Shown here: in pieces, positions 1 to 11,062 of the stretch
Layout of the letters: the number at the start of each line of letters is the position of its first letter
How positions within the stretch are numbered: position 1 is the stretch's first letter
Source: Calycina herbarum
Taxonomy: Eukaryota > Ascomycota > Leotiomycetes > Helotiales > Pezizellaceae
Assembly: GCA_001414485.1 (NCBI GenBank)
Contig: LLEY01000022.1
Location: 868,001-932,000, forward strand
Direction of reading: 5' to 3'
Length of the DNA: 64,000 nt
The notes under the pieces: generated by a model
Told to the model about the DNA's origin: nothing
Databases searched by the model: none
What the model saw: only the letters and a program-made list of their open reading frames with translations
Position numbers and translations under genes: made by a program

Positions 1-1077
1 ACTAACTCTTTACTTACCCACCCAGTATACACAATATCTCATCAATCACAAACCCTTACACTCCCTAAACAAAAAGGTCAGCGAAGAAAGCGATTCACCT
101 CCAAAAAAGTAACCGGAATCTTAGTTCACAATCACTATTAAACATACAAGCTTATCAACTCAAGAACAAGGACTCACTTTTCGATCCCGAGTAAACTTGT
201 GAACTTCTACAAGAGGGGGGGGGGGAGTTCGGCTTATTGTGCATTTATAAAAGGAATAAGAAGATGGAAATATTTTAATTGAATAACGGCATCAGTCATG
301 AAAGGGGGACTTCAGTTTACAGTTTGAAATCGCTCAACAGAAGGAAGGTGCAAAGGAATCAATTTGCTTCATGAGCGCTTGGTAAATGCCAACAGGGGGT
401 TATCTAAACCGAAAGCTGTCAGAAGTCGCTTGGAGAAAATGTGAATAGGGGAGATTTCGGTTTATGATTACTTCAAGACATGAAAAAGGTGAACTCGGGC
501 GGCTTAGAAAATACAAGAGGGGTTTGATATATTGTGGATTGAGAATATGGAAGAAGGGATGTAGGAATGAAAATGATTCCAGCCAAGAGAAGAAGAGTAA
601 TGGCGGAGGGTGTAGACAAGGAAAAACAAGTATACAAGAAGTCACCAGTAATCCTATCACGTAGCAGTACAAGTAGATTATTATGCAAGGTGTTTTTATT
701 ATGCACGGTGTGTATTTTTTGATGGCCTGTCTATCTACACCAGTGAACCTGAGATAAACACTTCGAAAGTCTCAAGGTGTGTAGAACCCCAGAGTTGGGG
801 CAACCCGAAACGCCACGCCAAATGAAAAACAAAGGAAAGGAGACGCGTATTGCAAGGCCAAATAACCATGCCGGAATCTACCTTACAAAGCCCACTCCAC
901 TACCCAGAGACTCGAAACCCGAGGTTTTCACAACTCCGCGTGTATGTCGTAAAAAAAGAAAAGAAAAGCGAGGCAGAAGGCCAAGCAGCGAAGAGGAATG
1001 ACGATTGACCGGGTCTCAATATACATCAAGACGTCTGGCCGTCACATCACCCAACAAATTCACTTTCACGAGCCCGT
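1..1077. other. Intergenic, no supported gene
   Basis: No reading frame here resembles a known protein. The ORFs on both strands around 400-706 overlap each other and have low-complexity translations. An 11-G homopolymer lies at 215-225. The right end is the 3' flank of the SKP1 gene, which is on the minus strand. Confidence 0.5.
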
Positions 1078-1744
1078 TTAGCGATCCTCGGCCCACTCGT
1101 TCTCTCGGCGGATTTGCTCCTCCTCCTCGGGGGTGAAGTCGTTGGTGATGTTGAAGGTCTTTCGGATTTCCTCTGGAGACTTGCCCTTGATCATGTTGGC
1201 GACGGTCTTGCATCCGACATCCAAGAGTGGCTTGATGTCAAGGTAGTTGGAGGCCTATTGTAGAATGTTAGTAGTGGATTTGTGGCACTGTTCCGATTGA
1301 GGCACTTACGAGGATAATCTCGAAGAGCATCTCCTGGTCGACTTGCATAAACTTCTGGTCCCACTCATCGATGTCGGTGGTCTTCTTGCGGGAATCAGAG
1401 TCGTCATCGGCAGCAGCGGCGGGGTCGTTCTTGTGGTGCTCGCACCACTCGATAACCTTCTTGAGGACGGATTCGTTGACCTTGGAAGAAAAGTTAGTAG
1501 ATGGACAAAGGCGACGGAGAGGTAGTGGAGGCTTACGTTGGGGATTGGGATGTCAGCCTCGGTGGCAGCGTCTCCTAGATCGTCCAACATGTTTTTGATG
1601 AGCATAGATCGCTCGGCGACGGCACGCTCTATTGAAGTCTGTCAGCTCTGTCTTGCGAGAGTGCGATGCGCGGGGCAACTTACCAACGGGGACTGGGGCT
1701 CCATCATTCGAGGTAAGGCGGATCGTGGTGGTACCTTCAGACAT
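1078..1744 (-). CDS. SKP1: SKP1, core adaptor of SCF ubiquitin ligases
   Basis: Skp1 bridges cullin-1 and F-box proteins in SCF E3 ubiquitin ligases in the cytosol and nucleus. The spliced product has 166 residues, the usual length. Exons on the minus strand are 1744-1684, 1628-1537, 1480-1310 and 1254-1078. The three introns (55-56 nt) have GT..AG ends, and the exon lengths sum to 501 nt with the frame kept throughout. The N-terminus starts [15 protein letters not shown], followed by VERAVAERS and [11 protein letters not shown] of the BTB/POZ-like fold. VIEWCEHHK and an acidic Asp/Ala-rich loop follow. The C-terminal F-box-binding part contains [20 protein letters not shown] and [12 protein letters not shown], and the protein ends NEWAEDR, the near-invariant Skp1 tail. 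The start is fixed by the family N-terminus. No rival identity is likely. Confidence 0.96.
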
Positions 1745-3206
1745 GGTGATGGTGTGAAGTGGTGTTGGGTAGTGTATTGGTATGAGTGTGAGTATGAGAG
1801 GTACAAGGTAGGAGGTATTTGTACTGGTTGTACTGGTGGTCGAGATTGATGGTGGGAGAATGGAATGGTTTGTGGAGGGCGGCCTTTTGAGCTTGAGCCT
1901 TTGGGGAAAAGCGCGCTAAGCCTAGTTTGGCCTCCAACCCAAGGCAGCCACTACCCTTGAGCGAACAGTGATTCACGTGCAAATTAGTCGTCACAATAGG
2001 TAGCATCTACAATTGTAGCTGTGATTTACACCTCATTGTTCCCATTCACTGAGAGTTTGCCTGTTGTAGAAGCAGCTGGAAGAAACTCCGAGAACCGACT
2101 TTCCATGATTGAACCTGATACCCCGCTGTCAGAATCCAGTCTCTTAGTTCCCTTGAAAGGTGGTCACATTTCCTTGATATATACAGCCACATTTATTTGA
2201 TATATACAGCCACATTTATTTGGTTGACAGCCCACATAACAAAGGAGTAGGGCAGCCCAGCTAGAGCTAAAAGGTGAATTCTTTGTTATATCAAAGTCTC
2301 GACACTTCCGGAGTCTTCGGGTTTGAAAAAGGCGTGACTCATTGTCTTGCTCCCCCGCAATTCCTTTATGGCAATTCCTTTATTGGCTGCACCAGGCAGA
2401 AGCTCCTTCAGAAACATCTATTTCAGTTTGCATTGAAAGGTGCAGGAACTAGGTGCTTTCAAGAGAATCTAGGTACCAGGTAGCTCCTCAAAGTCAAACC
2501 AAAAGTTCCACAAACTTTCTACAGTAAATCACGGGACTAGCTGGTTATCAGAACGTGACTTCCACTCTTTTCTTATCGGTTTGGCCGAATCTCCGATTCG
2601 CCAGCCTTGTGTACATTTTGTAGCCGTGCTCAGATGCAGCCTTGAAGAGCTTGCAGCTGCTATCCACTGCCAAGATTTCGGGCATCCAAAGCTGGAACGC
2701 TGGTGACCAAAGATAGAAAGATAGAGAGATAGAGCACGAGACCGTGGCCATGGGATTCATAAATTTCCCAATGCAAAATGATGCCGAGGAAGAAGGAAAG
2801 ACCATTCCAACATGGTGAGGAATGTCGCGATCGTACTTTCGTACCATCTTCCCCCCCTAATCTAATTTCCTCATACCTGCCCAGTTTGTCAGCCGGTACT
2901 GTACAAGTACTCGTACCTTCTCTCGTCGATCATCCCTCCCCCTACTATTCCTATTCCCTGCTGCCCAAGAGAAACTGGAATCCTAATCCTGGAATCCTGG
3001 AATCCCGCAACCGCGTTGTCTGACACGCTCCATCCATCACCTCCTTCTCCGTCCCTCCCTCCCTCTTCCATTCAAGTTTCGACTATTCTACTTCCTGTAT
3101 CATGAGAGGCCCGCATCACCAATGCCCTCGATAATACTTATTTCTCTTCTGCCTACGCCAATGTCTTTCTCCCTATGCCCCCATCTAACCTCGTAGGCCC
3201 AAAAGC
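1745..3206. other. Divergent intergenic region between SKP1 and SMP3
   Basis: This 1.46-kb spacer lies between two divergently transcribed genes and so holds both promoters. The SMP3 side (about 2840-3190) is rich in CT tracts, common in fungal 5' leaders. No gene is supported. A perfect tandem duplication at 2176-2221 is listed separately. Confidence 0.5.
2176..2221. repeat. Perfect 23-bp tandem duplication
   Basis: A 23-bp unit beginning GATATATACAGCCACATTTA occurs twice head to tail (2176-2198 and 2199-2221) without mismatch. It looks like a recent slippage duplication in the SKP1/SMP3 spacer. Confidence 0.85.
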
Positions 3207-5019
3207 ATGTGGAGGCGCGTTTATCTGCTTCTGGTTCTGGTCCGCCTGTATTTCGCTCTAACCCCGAGCTATCTGCATCCCGATGAGAACTTTCAAGGCC
3301 CCGAGGTCATTGCTGGTACGTCTTTTACTTTGATTTCGTCAAAAGTCCTATCCATCGCTTTGCGCAAACACTTTTCAGCAATCAGCTTGGTCACCAGCGG
3401 ATAAAAGGGGAAGGAGCCACGTAGAAGCTCTCCTATCTCTCCATCTTGTGTGTCTCCAGCTCTTTTGCTAACAATCACTTCTGCAGGCCAGATTTTCAGC
3501 TACCCCGTCCGATTAACCTGGGAATTTACCTCTACCGATCCTGTGCGAAGCGTTTTCCCATTATGGCCTGTCTACGGCCTGCCGATGCTCCTCCTGCGAT
3601 GGTTATGGATAGGGAATGGAAATGATGGAGAAATACCACCGATAGCAGTTTTCTGGACTCTACGAGTTTTGATGTTTGCGCTGAGCTTTGTGCTGGAGGA
3701 TTGGGCTCTTCATGAATTGGTACAATCACCTCGACATCGCCGCGTGGCCGTAATGCTGGTCGCATCCTCCTATGTGACTTGGACATACCAAACACACACC
3801 TTTTCAAACTCGATAGAAACCCTGGCTGTTGCGTGGAGTCTGGTTTTGATCCAACGAATTGTGGAAAGCAAGGTATGGTTTGCCGAATCGCAGCTTGGTA
3901 ATGGTCGCTAATTCAGCAGCAGCGCTCTTCCCTATTTGCAACAGCTATACTTGCATCTGTGGTGGTGTTTGGGATTTTTAACAGAATCACATTCCCGGCA
4001 TTTCTTCTCATTCCTGGCCTTCGTCTGATACCCCATTTCTTCAAAAAGTAAGCTCCCTTATTGCCCTGTAATACTCTAGCTAACGTTCCGCAAGACCATT
4101 TGCTCTTGTTTCTGCTGTGCTCTCGGCTCTTTTTGCAACTTTTATTGCCATCTATTTGGACACGAGATTTTATACGGATCACCAAGTAACCTGGTCATAC
4201 TTGTTTTCTCACCCCACCATCACACCACTCAACAATCTTCGCTACAACCTTCAAACGAGCAATCTGGCCACACATGGGTTACACCCATGGTACCAACATA
4301 CACTCTTTAATATCCCACAATTATTGGGACCCGCCGCACTACTCCTTTTGTGGCCCCATCTTTCTTTGCGCTTGTACTCTGCGATATCTGGAGTATTCGT
4401 ACTTTCCATTTTCCAGCACCAAGAAGCTCGATTTATTCTTCCCGCCATTCCTTTAATACTCTCTTCTGTACAACTACCCAAGAACCGGGTTCATTTAAGA
4501 GTCTGGACTGGAATCTGGATTATATTCAATTTAATATTTGGCCTCCTGATGGGCATCTACCATCAAGGGGGTATAATACCAACTCAGGTTTTCCTGAGTA
4601 AACAGCCCGACGCGACAAATGCCATCTGGTGGAAGACTTACAGTCCACCCATATGGCTCTTGAACGGGAAGAATGAAGTTTTAAAGACTCACGATATCAT
4701 GGGTATGGAGGGATCTCTCATGTTGAGAGAAGTGGGAGCATTGGCTACATGCCACAAGCCTTCTACGAACGAGACGGCATATCTTGCAGAGGGGGAAGGA
4801 ACTTACCTCATTGCGCCTCTGTCGGCGATATTTTTGGACACGCACATCACGAATAAGACATCTGGATTGTATTTCCAGGAGGCCTGGCGGTATCGGAACC
4901 ATCTTAATCTAGATGATCTTGATTTCGGGGACGATGGGGTTTGGAATACTTTGAGGAGGGTGATAGGGAGGAGGGGACTGGCGGCGTGGAGGGTAACGAA
5001 GGATTGTCCGACGAGGTAA
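3207..5019 (+). CDS. SMP3: GPI mannosyltransferase 4 (Smp3/PIG-Z type)
   Basis: Smp3 is an ER multi-pass alpha-1,2-mannosyltransferase (GT22 family). It adds the fourth mannose to the GPI precursor, a step needed before ethanolamine-phosphate addition in fungi. The exons are 3207-3315, 3487-3872, 3917-4047 and 4095-5019. They total 1551 nt and give 516 residues, close to the yeast protein. The N-terminal membrane segment is followed by LHPDENFQG (H24-P25-D26-E27). This is the luminal acidic motif of the family in its Smp3 form, rather than the HPDEYWQ form of Gpi10. PWEF-like, FALP-like and [20 protein letters not shown] segments and a [14 protein letters not shown] motif are also typical. 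The first intron (3316-3486, 171 nt) is longer than the others. Splice sites were chosen by frame and family continuity; the exon 3 acceptor could shift by 3 nt. Confidence 0.92.
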
Positions 5020-5884
5020 ACTCTGCTTTTTGATAGTAAAATAACATATTTTTTAAAAAAATGCGGTGGGTGTGCAACAGTCGCAAAGTTTTGGTTTTCC
5101 TCTATTGGTCAGTAAACTACCTCCAGTTTTGCGCGTTACTATACTCCAATTGGGTACAGCCACAGGAACCACCCAACAAGGTGTGAATGGTTTGCCTTGA
5201 ATCACAATGGAATACGTGTTGGTGATGTTTTCTTGCCACTTCTGTGTTCGCATCATGGGCAGAGAGGAAGTTGGGTGGCTGTGTAGGCAATGCAATGTTA
5301 TTGCTGGCTTTGCTTTGCCAAACTGATGTCGCTCTCCAGATGATGGGGATTTGGTTGGTTGGGTGGCTGAGTAGGCAGAGTTGGTGTTTTAATTGTGATT
5401 TGGCTTAAACCAATACTTCGCAAAATCAGGGTTATTTTTCCAGTGATTGGGGACTCGGGTATACTTGATATACTTGCTACGCGAAGTTGGGTGGCTGAGT
5501 TGGTGCTGGAGCCGCAATGTAGGTTTCCTTGTCCAAGCCTCTCAAGATAAGTACTAATATTATGTGTTTCACAAAGCTTGACCCCTGTCAGTCTCGAGGT
5601 AATTTGTACCTGGATGGCGCAGGTTAATCTGAGCCGACTCGTCTATTTAATTTCAACCTTTAGATGAGCATGTTTTGACTCTGCGCCTCAAGGAGCTGTG
5701 GGGCTTGGAAAATCACTTGGGATCGCAAGAAGCTTGAAGTGAATGAACTCGCCTGGGCTTCGAAGTATTTAAGCTTCTTCTCTCTGCACCTTCTGAATCC
5801 TTCAAATCCTCCCAACTTCCTCTCTGTACGTTAAGAGTCAAACTTCAACTTCACAAACCCATTTCCAATCCTCCTCCCGTCACC
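5020..5884. other. Intergenic with spaced repeats and a promoter
   Basis: This holds the SMP3 3' flank and the upstream region of the gene at 5885. The 11-mer GTTGGGTGGCT occurs three times (listed separately). A TATTTAAG-like sequence about 115 nt before the next ATG and CT-rich DNA up to the ATG fit a fungal promoter and leader. No gene is supported. Confidence 0.45.
5270..5496 (+). repeat. Three spaced copies of GTTGGGTGGCT
   Basis: Identical 11-mers start at 5270, 5357 and 5486. The first two continue as GNGTAGGCA and the third as GAGTTGG. They lie between the SMP3 stop and the next gene, 390-615 nt upstream of that gene's ATG. They may be upstream regulatory sites or remnants of a duplicated segment; the sequence alone does not decide. 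Confidence 0.5.
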
Positions 5885-6538
5885 ATGTCTGTCCCTCAGT
5901 GCGTCGAGCCTGGCAACTTCAACTCAACCAACAATCCTCTTCCCTACAAGAATGCCTGCATCCTCGGCGGTCCCATCGACATCAATGATCCCACCCTCAA
6001 GGCTGCCAACCAATATTGTTGTGAAAGCACCGGTGGCATCGTAAGAGCAGACAGCTGCTACCTCGTCTGCCAATTCAACCTACTCAATCCCATGGGCAAC
6101 TGGGAAAGTTGTTTGGCCGACAAATTCAAGACTACTCCGGCACCAATGGGCGTCAAGGAGCAATGCTTCGGTACCTTGTTCGAGAACCCAAATACCAATG
6201 ATACTAGTACTCTCACCTTTACTCCTTCCTCTACCAACGCCCCTACCGCCACCCCTACCGACAACGGTCCTTCTGCTACTCAGACCGCTCCTCCATCCAA
6301 GACGACCATCTCTCTCTCTCCAACTTCCAGCCTCACTGTCAGCTCTGTTATCATCGGTGGTGCTCCTAAGCCAACTGCCAGCGGCAATTCCAGCACTCCA
6401 ACTAGCGGCTCCAACTCCTCTTCCACTGCCTCGGCTTCACCTTCGTCTATTACCCCACCATCCAAGGCTTCTCGCGGATCGATCTCTATGGGCGCTGTTT
6501 TCGTTGTTGGTCTTGCTTTCATGGGACTGATGATCTAG
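5885..6538 (+). CDS. Cys-rich, Ser/Thr-rich surface-type protein of unknown function
   Basis: The product has 217 residues and no intron. Residues 1-105 contain nine cysteines in a compact domain with ANQYCCES and CYLVCQFN segments. Residues about 105-195 are Ser/Thr/Pro-rich, a typical O-mannosylated stalk. The C-terminus (SISMGAVFVVGLAFMGLMI) is hydrophobic and follows a small-residue region, like a GPI-attachment signal or a single membrane segment. There is no conventional N-terminal signal peptide: the protein starts MSVPQCVEPGNF. The ATG has a good context (CACCATG) after a CT-rich leader, so a missed upstream exon seems unlikely. I do not recognise a named family. A cell-surface role is inferred only from the stalk and C-terminus, and the missing signal peptide weakens it. 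Confidence 0.7.
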   Translation: MSVPQCVEPGNFNSTNNPLPYKNACILGGPIDINDPTLKAANQYCCESTGGIVRADSCYLVCQFNLLNPMGNWESCLADKFKTTPAPMGVKEQCFGTLFENPNTNDTSTLTFTPSSTNAPTATPTDNGPSATQTAPPSKTTISLSPTSSLTVSSVIIGGAPKPTASGNSSTPTSGSNSSSTASASPSSITPPSKASRGSISMGAVFVVGLAFMGLMI

Positions 6539-8575
6539 AGTTGGGGATTTTCTCGAGCTCAATTGACGATATGTCATGGGGTGGAAGCATTAGTCAGGGC
6601 GTTGCTTGTTTGCGAAGGACGGGCGTAATGGAAACGTGCATTTTTCATGTTGATGAAGGCGTTGCTTTGGGTCCATAATACTTAGAGGGCTGGCTATCAG
6701 AGATGTACTATGGTCAGAATGAAATTAAATTGAAATTTTGACCCACTGAATTGTCTGCTGATTGATTTATCTTCTTGGATGTTGTGATTGTCATCCTGAA
6801 GGAGCAAAGTGTACCTTCGTACCTTCTCAACACACCGTCAGTGTCACTTTAATAGAACACCAACAATAAAGGATGAGAACTCACCAACATCGGTTAAAAA
6901 TTGCTGGATGTTGGTTTGGCTTTCATTGGCTCGCTTGCCCCTCCTTCCTTGTAGAAATCTGACATTTTGACCTCACATCCAACAACACCAACATGAGATC
7001 TCCGTTCTTAGGGGACATCATTTGTTACCATCTACTTTGACACACGTAAATGTTGGAAAATGGGTTTGATCGTTCCATTTTTGTTAGCTGCTTGTTTATG
7101 TTCCTTGCAACCAACGTCTATTTTTGTTGCCCAAATCCTCGTTTGTTGGTTGGTTGATCAATTTGGTCGGCAGTGTTGGCTCTAAAATAGATACTTCTCA
7201 GCCTCACTTATTAGGGATGTTGGGACTGTGGTACACGGTACTGAGTGATGCAAGTTTCCGGTACAATGATAACATACTGACTGGCCTGAGAAATGCACTT
7301 GAGAAAGTTGGTCTCATTCCTACTTCATTTGCATTTCTCGATCCTCTGGTATTCTTTCCCATTTTCATCGCTCTCATCTCATGTCCATCTTTCCTCCACT
7401 GCTGTTTTCGCCTCTGCTTCTCTTCTCAAGCCGCTGATCTCGGTACTCTTTCCAAGATTCGAAGTTGGGTTTTGGCCCCCAAATCGCATCCTTCTTATTG
7501 TTCAGTTTTTTCATGAAAGCGATTCACGTAACTTGATCCTTTAGTTGCTTGATCCCCTGTATTTCAGGGTAGAATTTTGCTTGCTAGATGTGTGTGATGC
7601 GGTTCTGGGGGTTTTTGCTGGCTCGTGATGTACAATAACCTCAGCAGTAAATACCTCTTGTTGTTTTAACTTTTCTGGGTTGATTTTAAATTGTTCAATG
7701 TGTTTAGGTTAATTTACTTGGATTACCCTCGAAAGCTGAAACAACCAGCCTTGTAGGTAGGTACGAATTTGAAGAACCTGCTGTCGCTTGAGAATGAATC
7801 CTTTTGGGTTGGATTACCGGATTTCTCGACTCTAAATGATACCTGAGATTGGATCCCTTCAGCCAGTGTGCTGTTTCGACCATATTGACTCGAAATGAGA
7901 TTTTGGGATGAACCAACAGAAAATTGTGAGTCTCGTGGTACGGCAAAATGTCGAGAATCCTCAAGAGAAGGCTGTGTATGCAACTCATTTTTAGCCAACA
8001 GTCTTATGGCACAGAGTTGGTAAAACTGATAGCCGAAGCTCTTCACGTACTTCAAGCAGATCCAGAAAAGCTGGAAGCTGCACCTCATAAATCCTTTAAT
8101 TTCCTTATTTTGTGAGATCCAGGTGGAAATCCTCAGGTTTTCGTTTATTTTGAAGGGACTAAAGACCTTTTTGGCACCATGAAGTCCAACAAAAAGGCAA
8201 TGATCCTACACAAGATGCTGTTTGTCTATCTTTAGTTGGGTCACAATCCTTTCGTATTTCAGTTCATCTCCCAATGTGTCTTGCCAAGCTTCCTACTCTC
8301 TAGCAGTTGAGGATTCTACTTCTTCTATCTGATGTGGGATAGGTATAAGAGATCATATGATTCCGCACTTCATTCTCTAATCAAGCATCCACGCAGTCTT
8401 TTCAGTCTTTTCAGTCTTTTCCTAGCCGTTTTGGCATCTACTTTCCTTCGCACATTCGGTCATACTCAAGCTACAGGTCTTGAGCCTCCATTCATTACAT
8501 AACATCATCACCAATCACAACAACTCTCGCTCTGCCGAATACACGCTTCTTCCTGTCCTTACTTCAATTCTCGTC
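6539..8575. other. Intergenic, no supported gene
   Basis: This is a 2-kb spacer. ORFs at 7124-7516 (+) and 7723-8088 (-) look like chance frames with no recognisable domain. A TATAAGAG sequence near 8344 and a short CAGTCTTTT repeat near 8395-8420 lie in the promoter zone of the LysM gene that follows. Confidence 0.5.
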
Positions 8576-11062
8576 ATGCGTTCTCTTTTATACGGCCTAG
8601 CTGCCTTTTCCTTCTTGAAGACTAGCTATGCGACTCTTGATGCGAATGGAAATTACATCCTTGAGCCAATATCACCAAGCGACTTAGGGTTGAAGATCAG
8701 AGATGATGTCCCTGAGCAAAAAATGACGATTCTTGAGCCTATTCTACCAAGTGAGATTGGAATTGTGCGTAGACATGGTTCCAGCGTTGGTCTTCAAAAC
8801 GACACAACCCTATTCTGGGGCGGAGGAGCAGGAGGTGAGTCTCTCATCTTCATCCATTTGAATATCCTAATTAACTTCTGTTTTTTCTTCACAGACTCGA
8901 ATGTTATGGTTAACATGACACTATCGACGGGCGAAACACAATTGATTCTCTCAATGGACCACTTCAAAGAGGACCTCGCAAATGTCACTTGTACCGATAC
9001 ACTCTCATTGGCATTTAAAAATAACGATGTGTATCAAGAAGCTATTGATGATTGGGAATGGGTCAACTTTAACGATAAGCGAACTTTTGTCATGATTGTC
9101 AATTACGGTGGATGCTCTGCTGAGAGTGGTCGACAACCTTGGGTTATCAGCGCTGCTACTTACGATGATGCGAATTTCAGAGTTACATTTACTGGAAAAC
9201 AAAAGGATTGGTCGGAACTGCAAAACCCTTACCGAATTGAATTTGGTTCATACGTGCCGGAAGCCGGTTCTCCACTCGCTGCTCGTGGGCTGTTTGATTT
9301 TGTGGATGATGGAAAGAAGGCATTAGAAGAGGCCGCTCGCAAGGCACAGGAGTTGGTCGATCAAAAAGCCAAAGAAGGAGCCGATCTAGCGGCACAAAAA
9401 CTCAAAGATGCAGAAGAAGCAGCCAAAAAACTTGCTATAACAGGGGACAAGAGCCTTTCTATCTCGCTCGAAAAGAACATCGATCCAGTAATCTTCACAA
9501 AGTCAACAAATTTTGGATTGGAACTTACCGTCGGATGTGATGACTGCAAGACAAGTGGCCAACTCTTAGTCAAGGGTGCAATCAAGGGAACGGTGGATGG
9601 AATCCAAGAGGCCTGGATCCAAGTTAATCCGGAAGCAGGAGGTATTGGTTTCGACTTCAACCCCTCCATTGAACTCTCTGGGACACTCGGATCAGGATGG
9701 GAAAAGACCTTCGACCTGGCTGTTATCACTCCTCCCCTAACCAGTATCCCAGGTATCATCCAACTTGGCCCCAAAGCTACTATCCGTGCTGGGTTTGCTT
9801 TGGCCGGAATCCAAGGATCCGCTACCGTCAAGTCTGGTATGACAGGAAAGATATCGGAATCTGCTGTAGCAAAAATGGATTTCCAGGACATCAAGAATGT
9901 CAAATTTGACAAGTGGAATCCCGAGTTTACCACCAAGCCCGTTAGTGTCGATGCGCAACTCCAAGGTTCTTTATCAATCTTCTCCGAGATTGGTATCGAA
10001 GTGGGATTGAAGGTTTTCGATAAGTTTGATATGGGAGTCGGGTTGGAAATCGACGTGCCAAGAGCCAAAGCTTCAATGAGTGCTGAGTACAGCTCCACAG
10101 GAGGTGTTTGTCCAAATCACCCAGAAGAATATGCTTTGAAATTCGACTACGATGTTGGTGCAAAGATCTCAATGGCCGGGTGGACTACAAGCCGAGATAA
10201 ACCAATCTGGAGTGCACCAATTTGGGAAAAAGCGGATATGAAGACTTTCCCTGGGCAATGTGTTCCGTTCAAAAATGGGCCAAAGCTCCCAATTGCTTTG
10301 ATGAAAACAGTCTCCGGAAGTGGAAGTGTTGCATCCTCTACTGTTGCCACTGAGAAGTCGACCTCTACAACCAAGACTGAAGAGCAAAAGCAGCCAACTG
10401 AGACTTCCTCCGGGACATCTTCTCCAATCAGCACACCTAACCCCAACGAAGAAAACGAAGAACCAAACGAGTCCTCAACTAGCAAAGTTCAAAGCCAATC
10501 AGCTAGTTCTTCCGCTAAGGTTTCAGCAACCCAAAGCGCAGCCCCTAGCACAACCAAGCCTCCATCAGCGGCAACAACGAAAACAGCAAGTTCCACGAAA
10601 TCTGCTCAGCCGACTACAAAGGTAGGAACCGATCCGGAAGTGGAAGACCCAGAAGCATCATCCATCTCACCCTCAGAGACCACTGCACCAAAAGCCAGCA
10701 TCGCTTCCCCAGCAGCATCCACCAGGTCCTCAAACCCAACAGCCCTTTCCAGCAAAATGGCATCAGCAACTGCCAAAGCACCCCAATCAACTACCAGCAC
10801 CTCCAATGTCGTTTCCCCAGGTCCTCAAGGTCAAACCCAAGACAATACAGTAACACCGTGCAAACGTTGGTACACTGTTAAAGCAGGAGATTCATGTCCT
10901 AATGCTGAGAAAGCGGGTGGGATTACACATGCGCAGTTCTTGGCTTGGAACCCGTCTGTCAGTTCTGATTGCTCTACGGGGTTTTTGGCCGGATTTAGTT
11001 ATTGTGTCTCGGGGCCTGTAGCGCCTGTTCTTAAGGGGAGGATGGCGAGGTATGTGAGGTGA
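8576..11062 (+). CDS. Large secreted protein with a C-terminal LysM domain
   Basis: Predicted secreted protein of 808 residues in two exons, 8576-8834 and 8895-11062. The 60-nt intron has GTGAGT..CAG ends and happens to keep the frame open. The ATG at 8576 opens a signal peptide (MRSLLYGLAAFSFLKTSYA), so the longer upstream frame is not the start. Residues 20-65 carry a doubled ILEPIxPSxxG motif. A beta-rich domain follows. An Ala/Lys/Glu-rich helical stretch (about 235-275) leads into a large Gly-rich domain with cysteines. This layout resembles fungal secreted proteins annotated with DUF7029/DUF7223; I give those names from memory. Residues about 560-735 are a Ser/Thr/Pro-rich linker. Residues about 742-790 form one LysM (WYTVKAGDSC, WNPSVSSDC), a fold that binds chitin or peptidoglycan glycans. 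A wall-associated or host-interface role is inferred. Confidence 0.85.
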   Translation: MRSLLYGLAAFSFLKTSYATLDANGNYILEPISPSDLGLKIRDDVPEQKMTILEPILPSEIGIVRRHGSSVGLQNDTTLFWGGGAGGESLIFIHLNILINFCFFFTDSNVMVNMTLSTGETQLILSMDHFKEDLANVTCTDTLSLAFKNNDVYQEAIDDWEWVNFNDKRTFVMIVNYGGCSAESGRQPWVISAATYDDANFRVTFTGKQKDWSELQNPYRIEFGSYVPEAGSPLAARGLFDFVDDGKKALEEAARKAQELVDQKAKEGADLAAQKLKDAEEAAKKLAITGDKSLSISLEKNIDPVIFTKSTNFGLELTVGCDDCKTSGQLLVKGAIKGTVDGIQEAWIQVNPEAGGIGFDFNPSIELSGTLGSGWEKTFDLAVITPPLTSIPGIIQLGPKATIRAGFALAGIQGSATVKSGMTGKISESAVAKMDFQDIKNVKFDKWNPEFTTKPVSVDAQLQGSLSIFSEIGIEVGLKVFDKFDMGVGLEIDVPRAKASMSAEYSSTGGVCPNHPEEYALKFDYDVGAKISMAGWTTSRDKPIWSAPIWEKADMKTFPGQCVPFKNGPKLPIALMKTVSGSGSVASSTVATEKSTSTTKTEEQKQPTETSSGTSSPISTPNPNEENEEPNESSTSKVQSQSASSSAKVSATQSAAPSTTKPPSAATTKTASSTKSAQPTTKVGTDPEVEDPEASSISPSETTAPKASIASPAASTRSSNPTALSSKMASATAKAPQSTTSTSNVVSPGPQGQTQDNTVTPCKRWYTVKAGDSCPNAEKAGGITHAQFLAWNPSVSSDCSTGFLAGFSYCVSGPVAPVLKGRMARYVR

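Noticed and set aside
400..706. Three short ORFs near the left end
   Set aside because: They overlap one another on both strands and show no protein-like features.
7124..8088. ORFs in the 6.5-8.6 kb spacer
   Set aside because: Phe/Leu/Ser-rich translations without domains, probably chance frames.
8480..8575. Extended N-terminus of the LysM protein
   Set aside because: The open frame extends upstream, but the ATG at 8576 gives a clear signal peptide while the added residues do not.
8835..8894. Reading straight through the LysM gene intron
   Set aside because: The 60 nt keep the frame but carry GTGAGT..CAG ends and would insert a hydrophobic stretch rich in Ile and Phe. It is treated as an intron.
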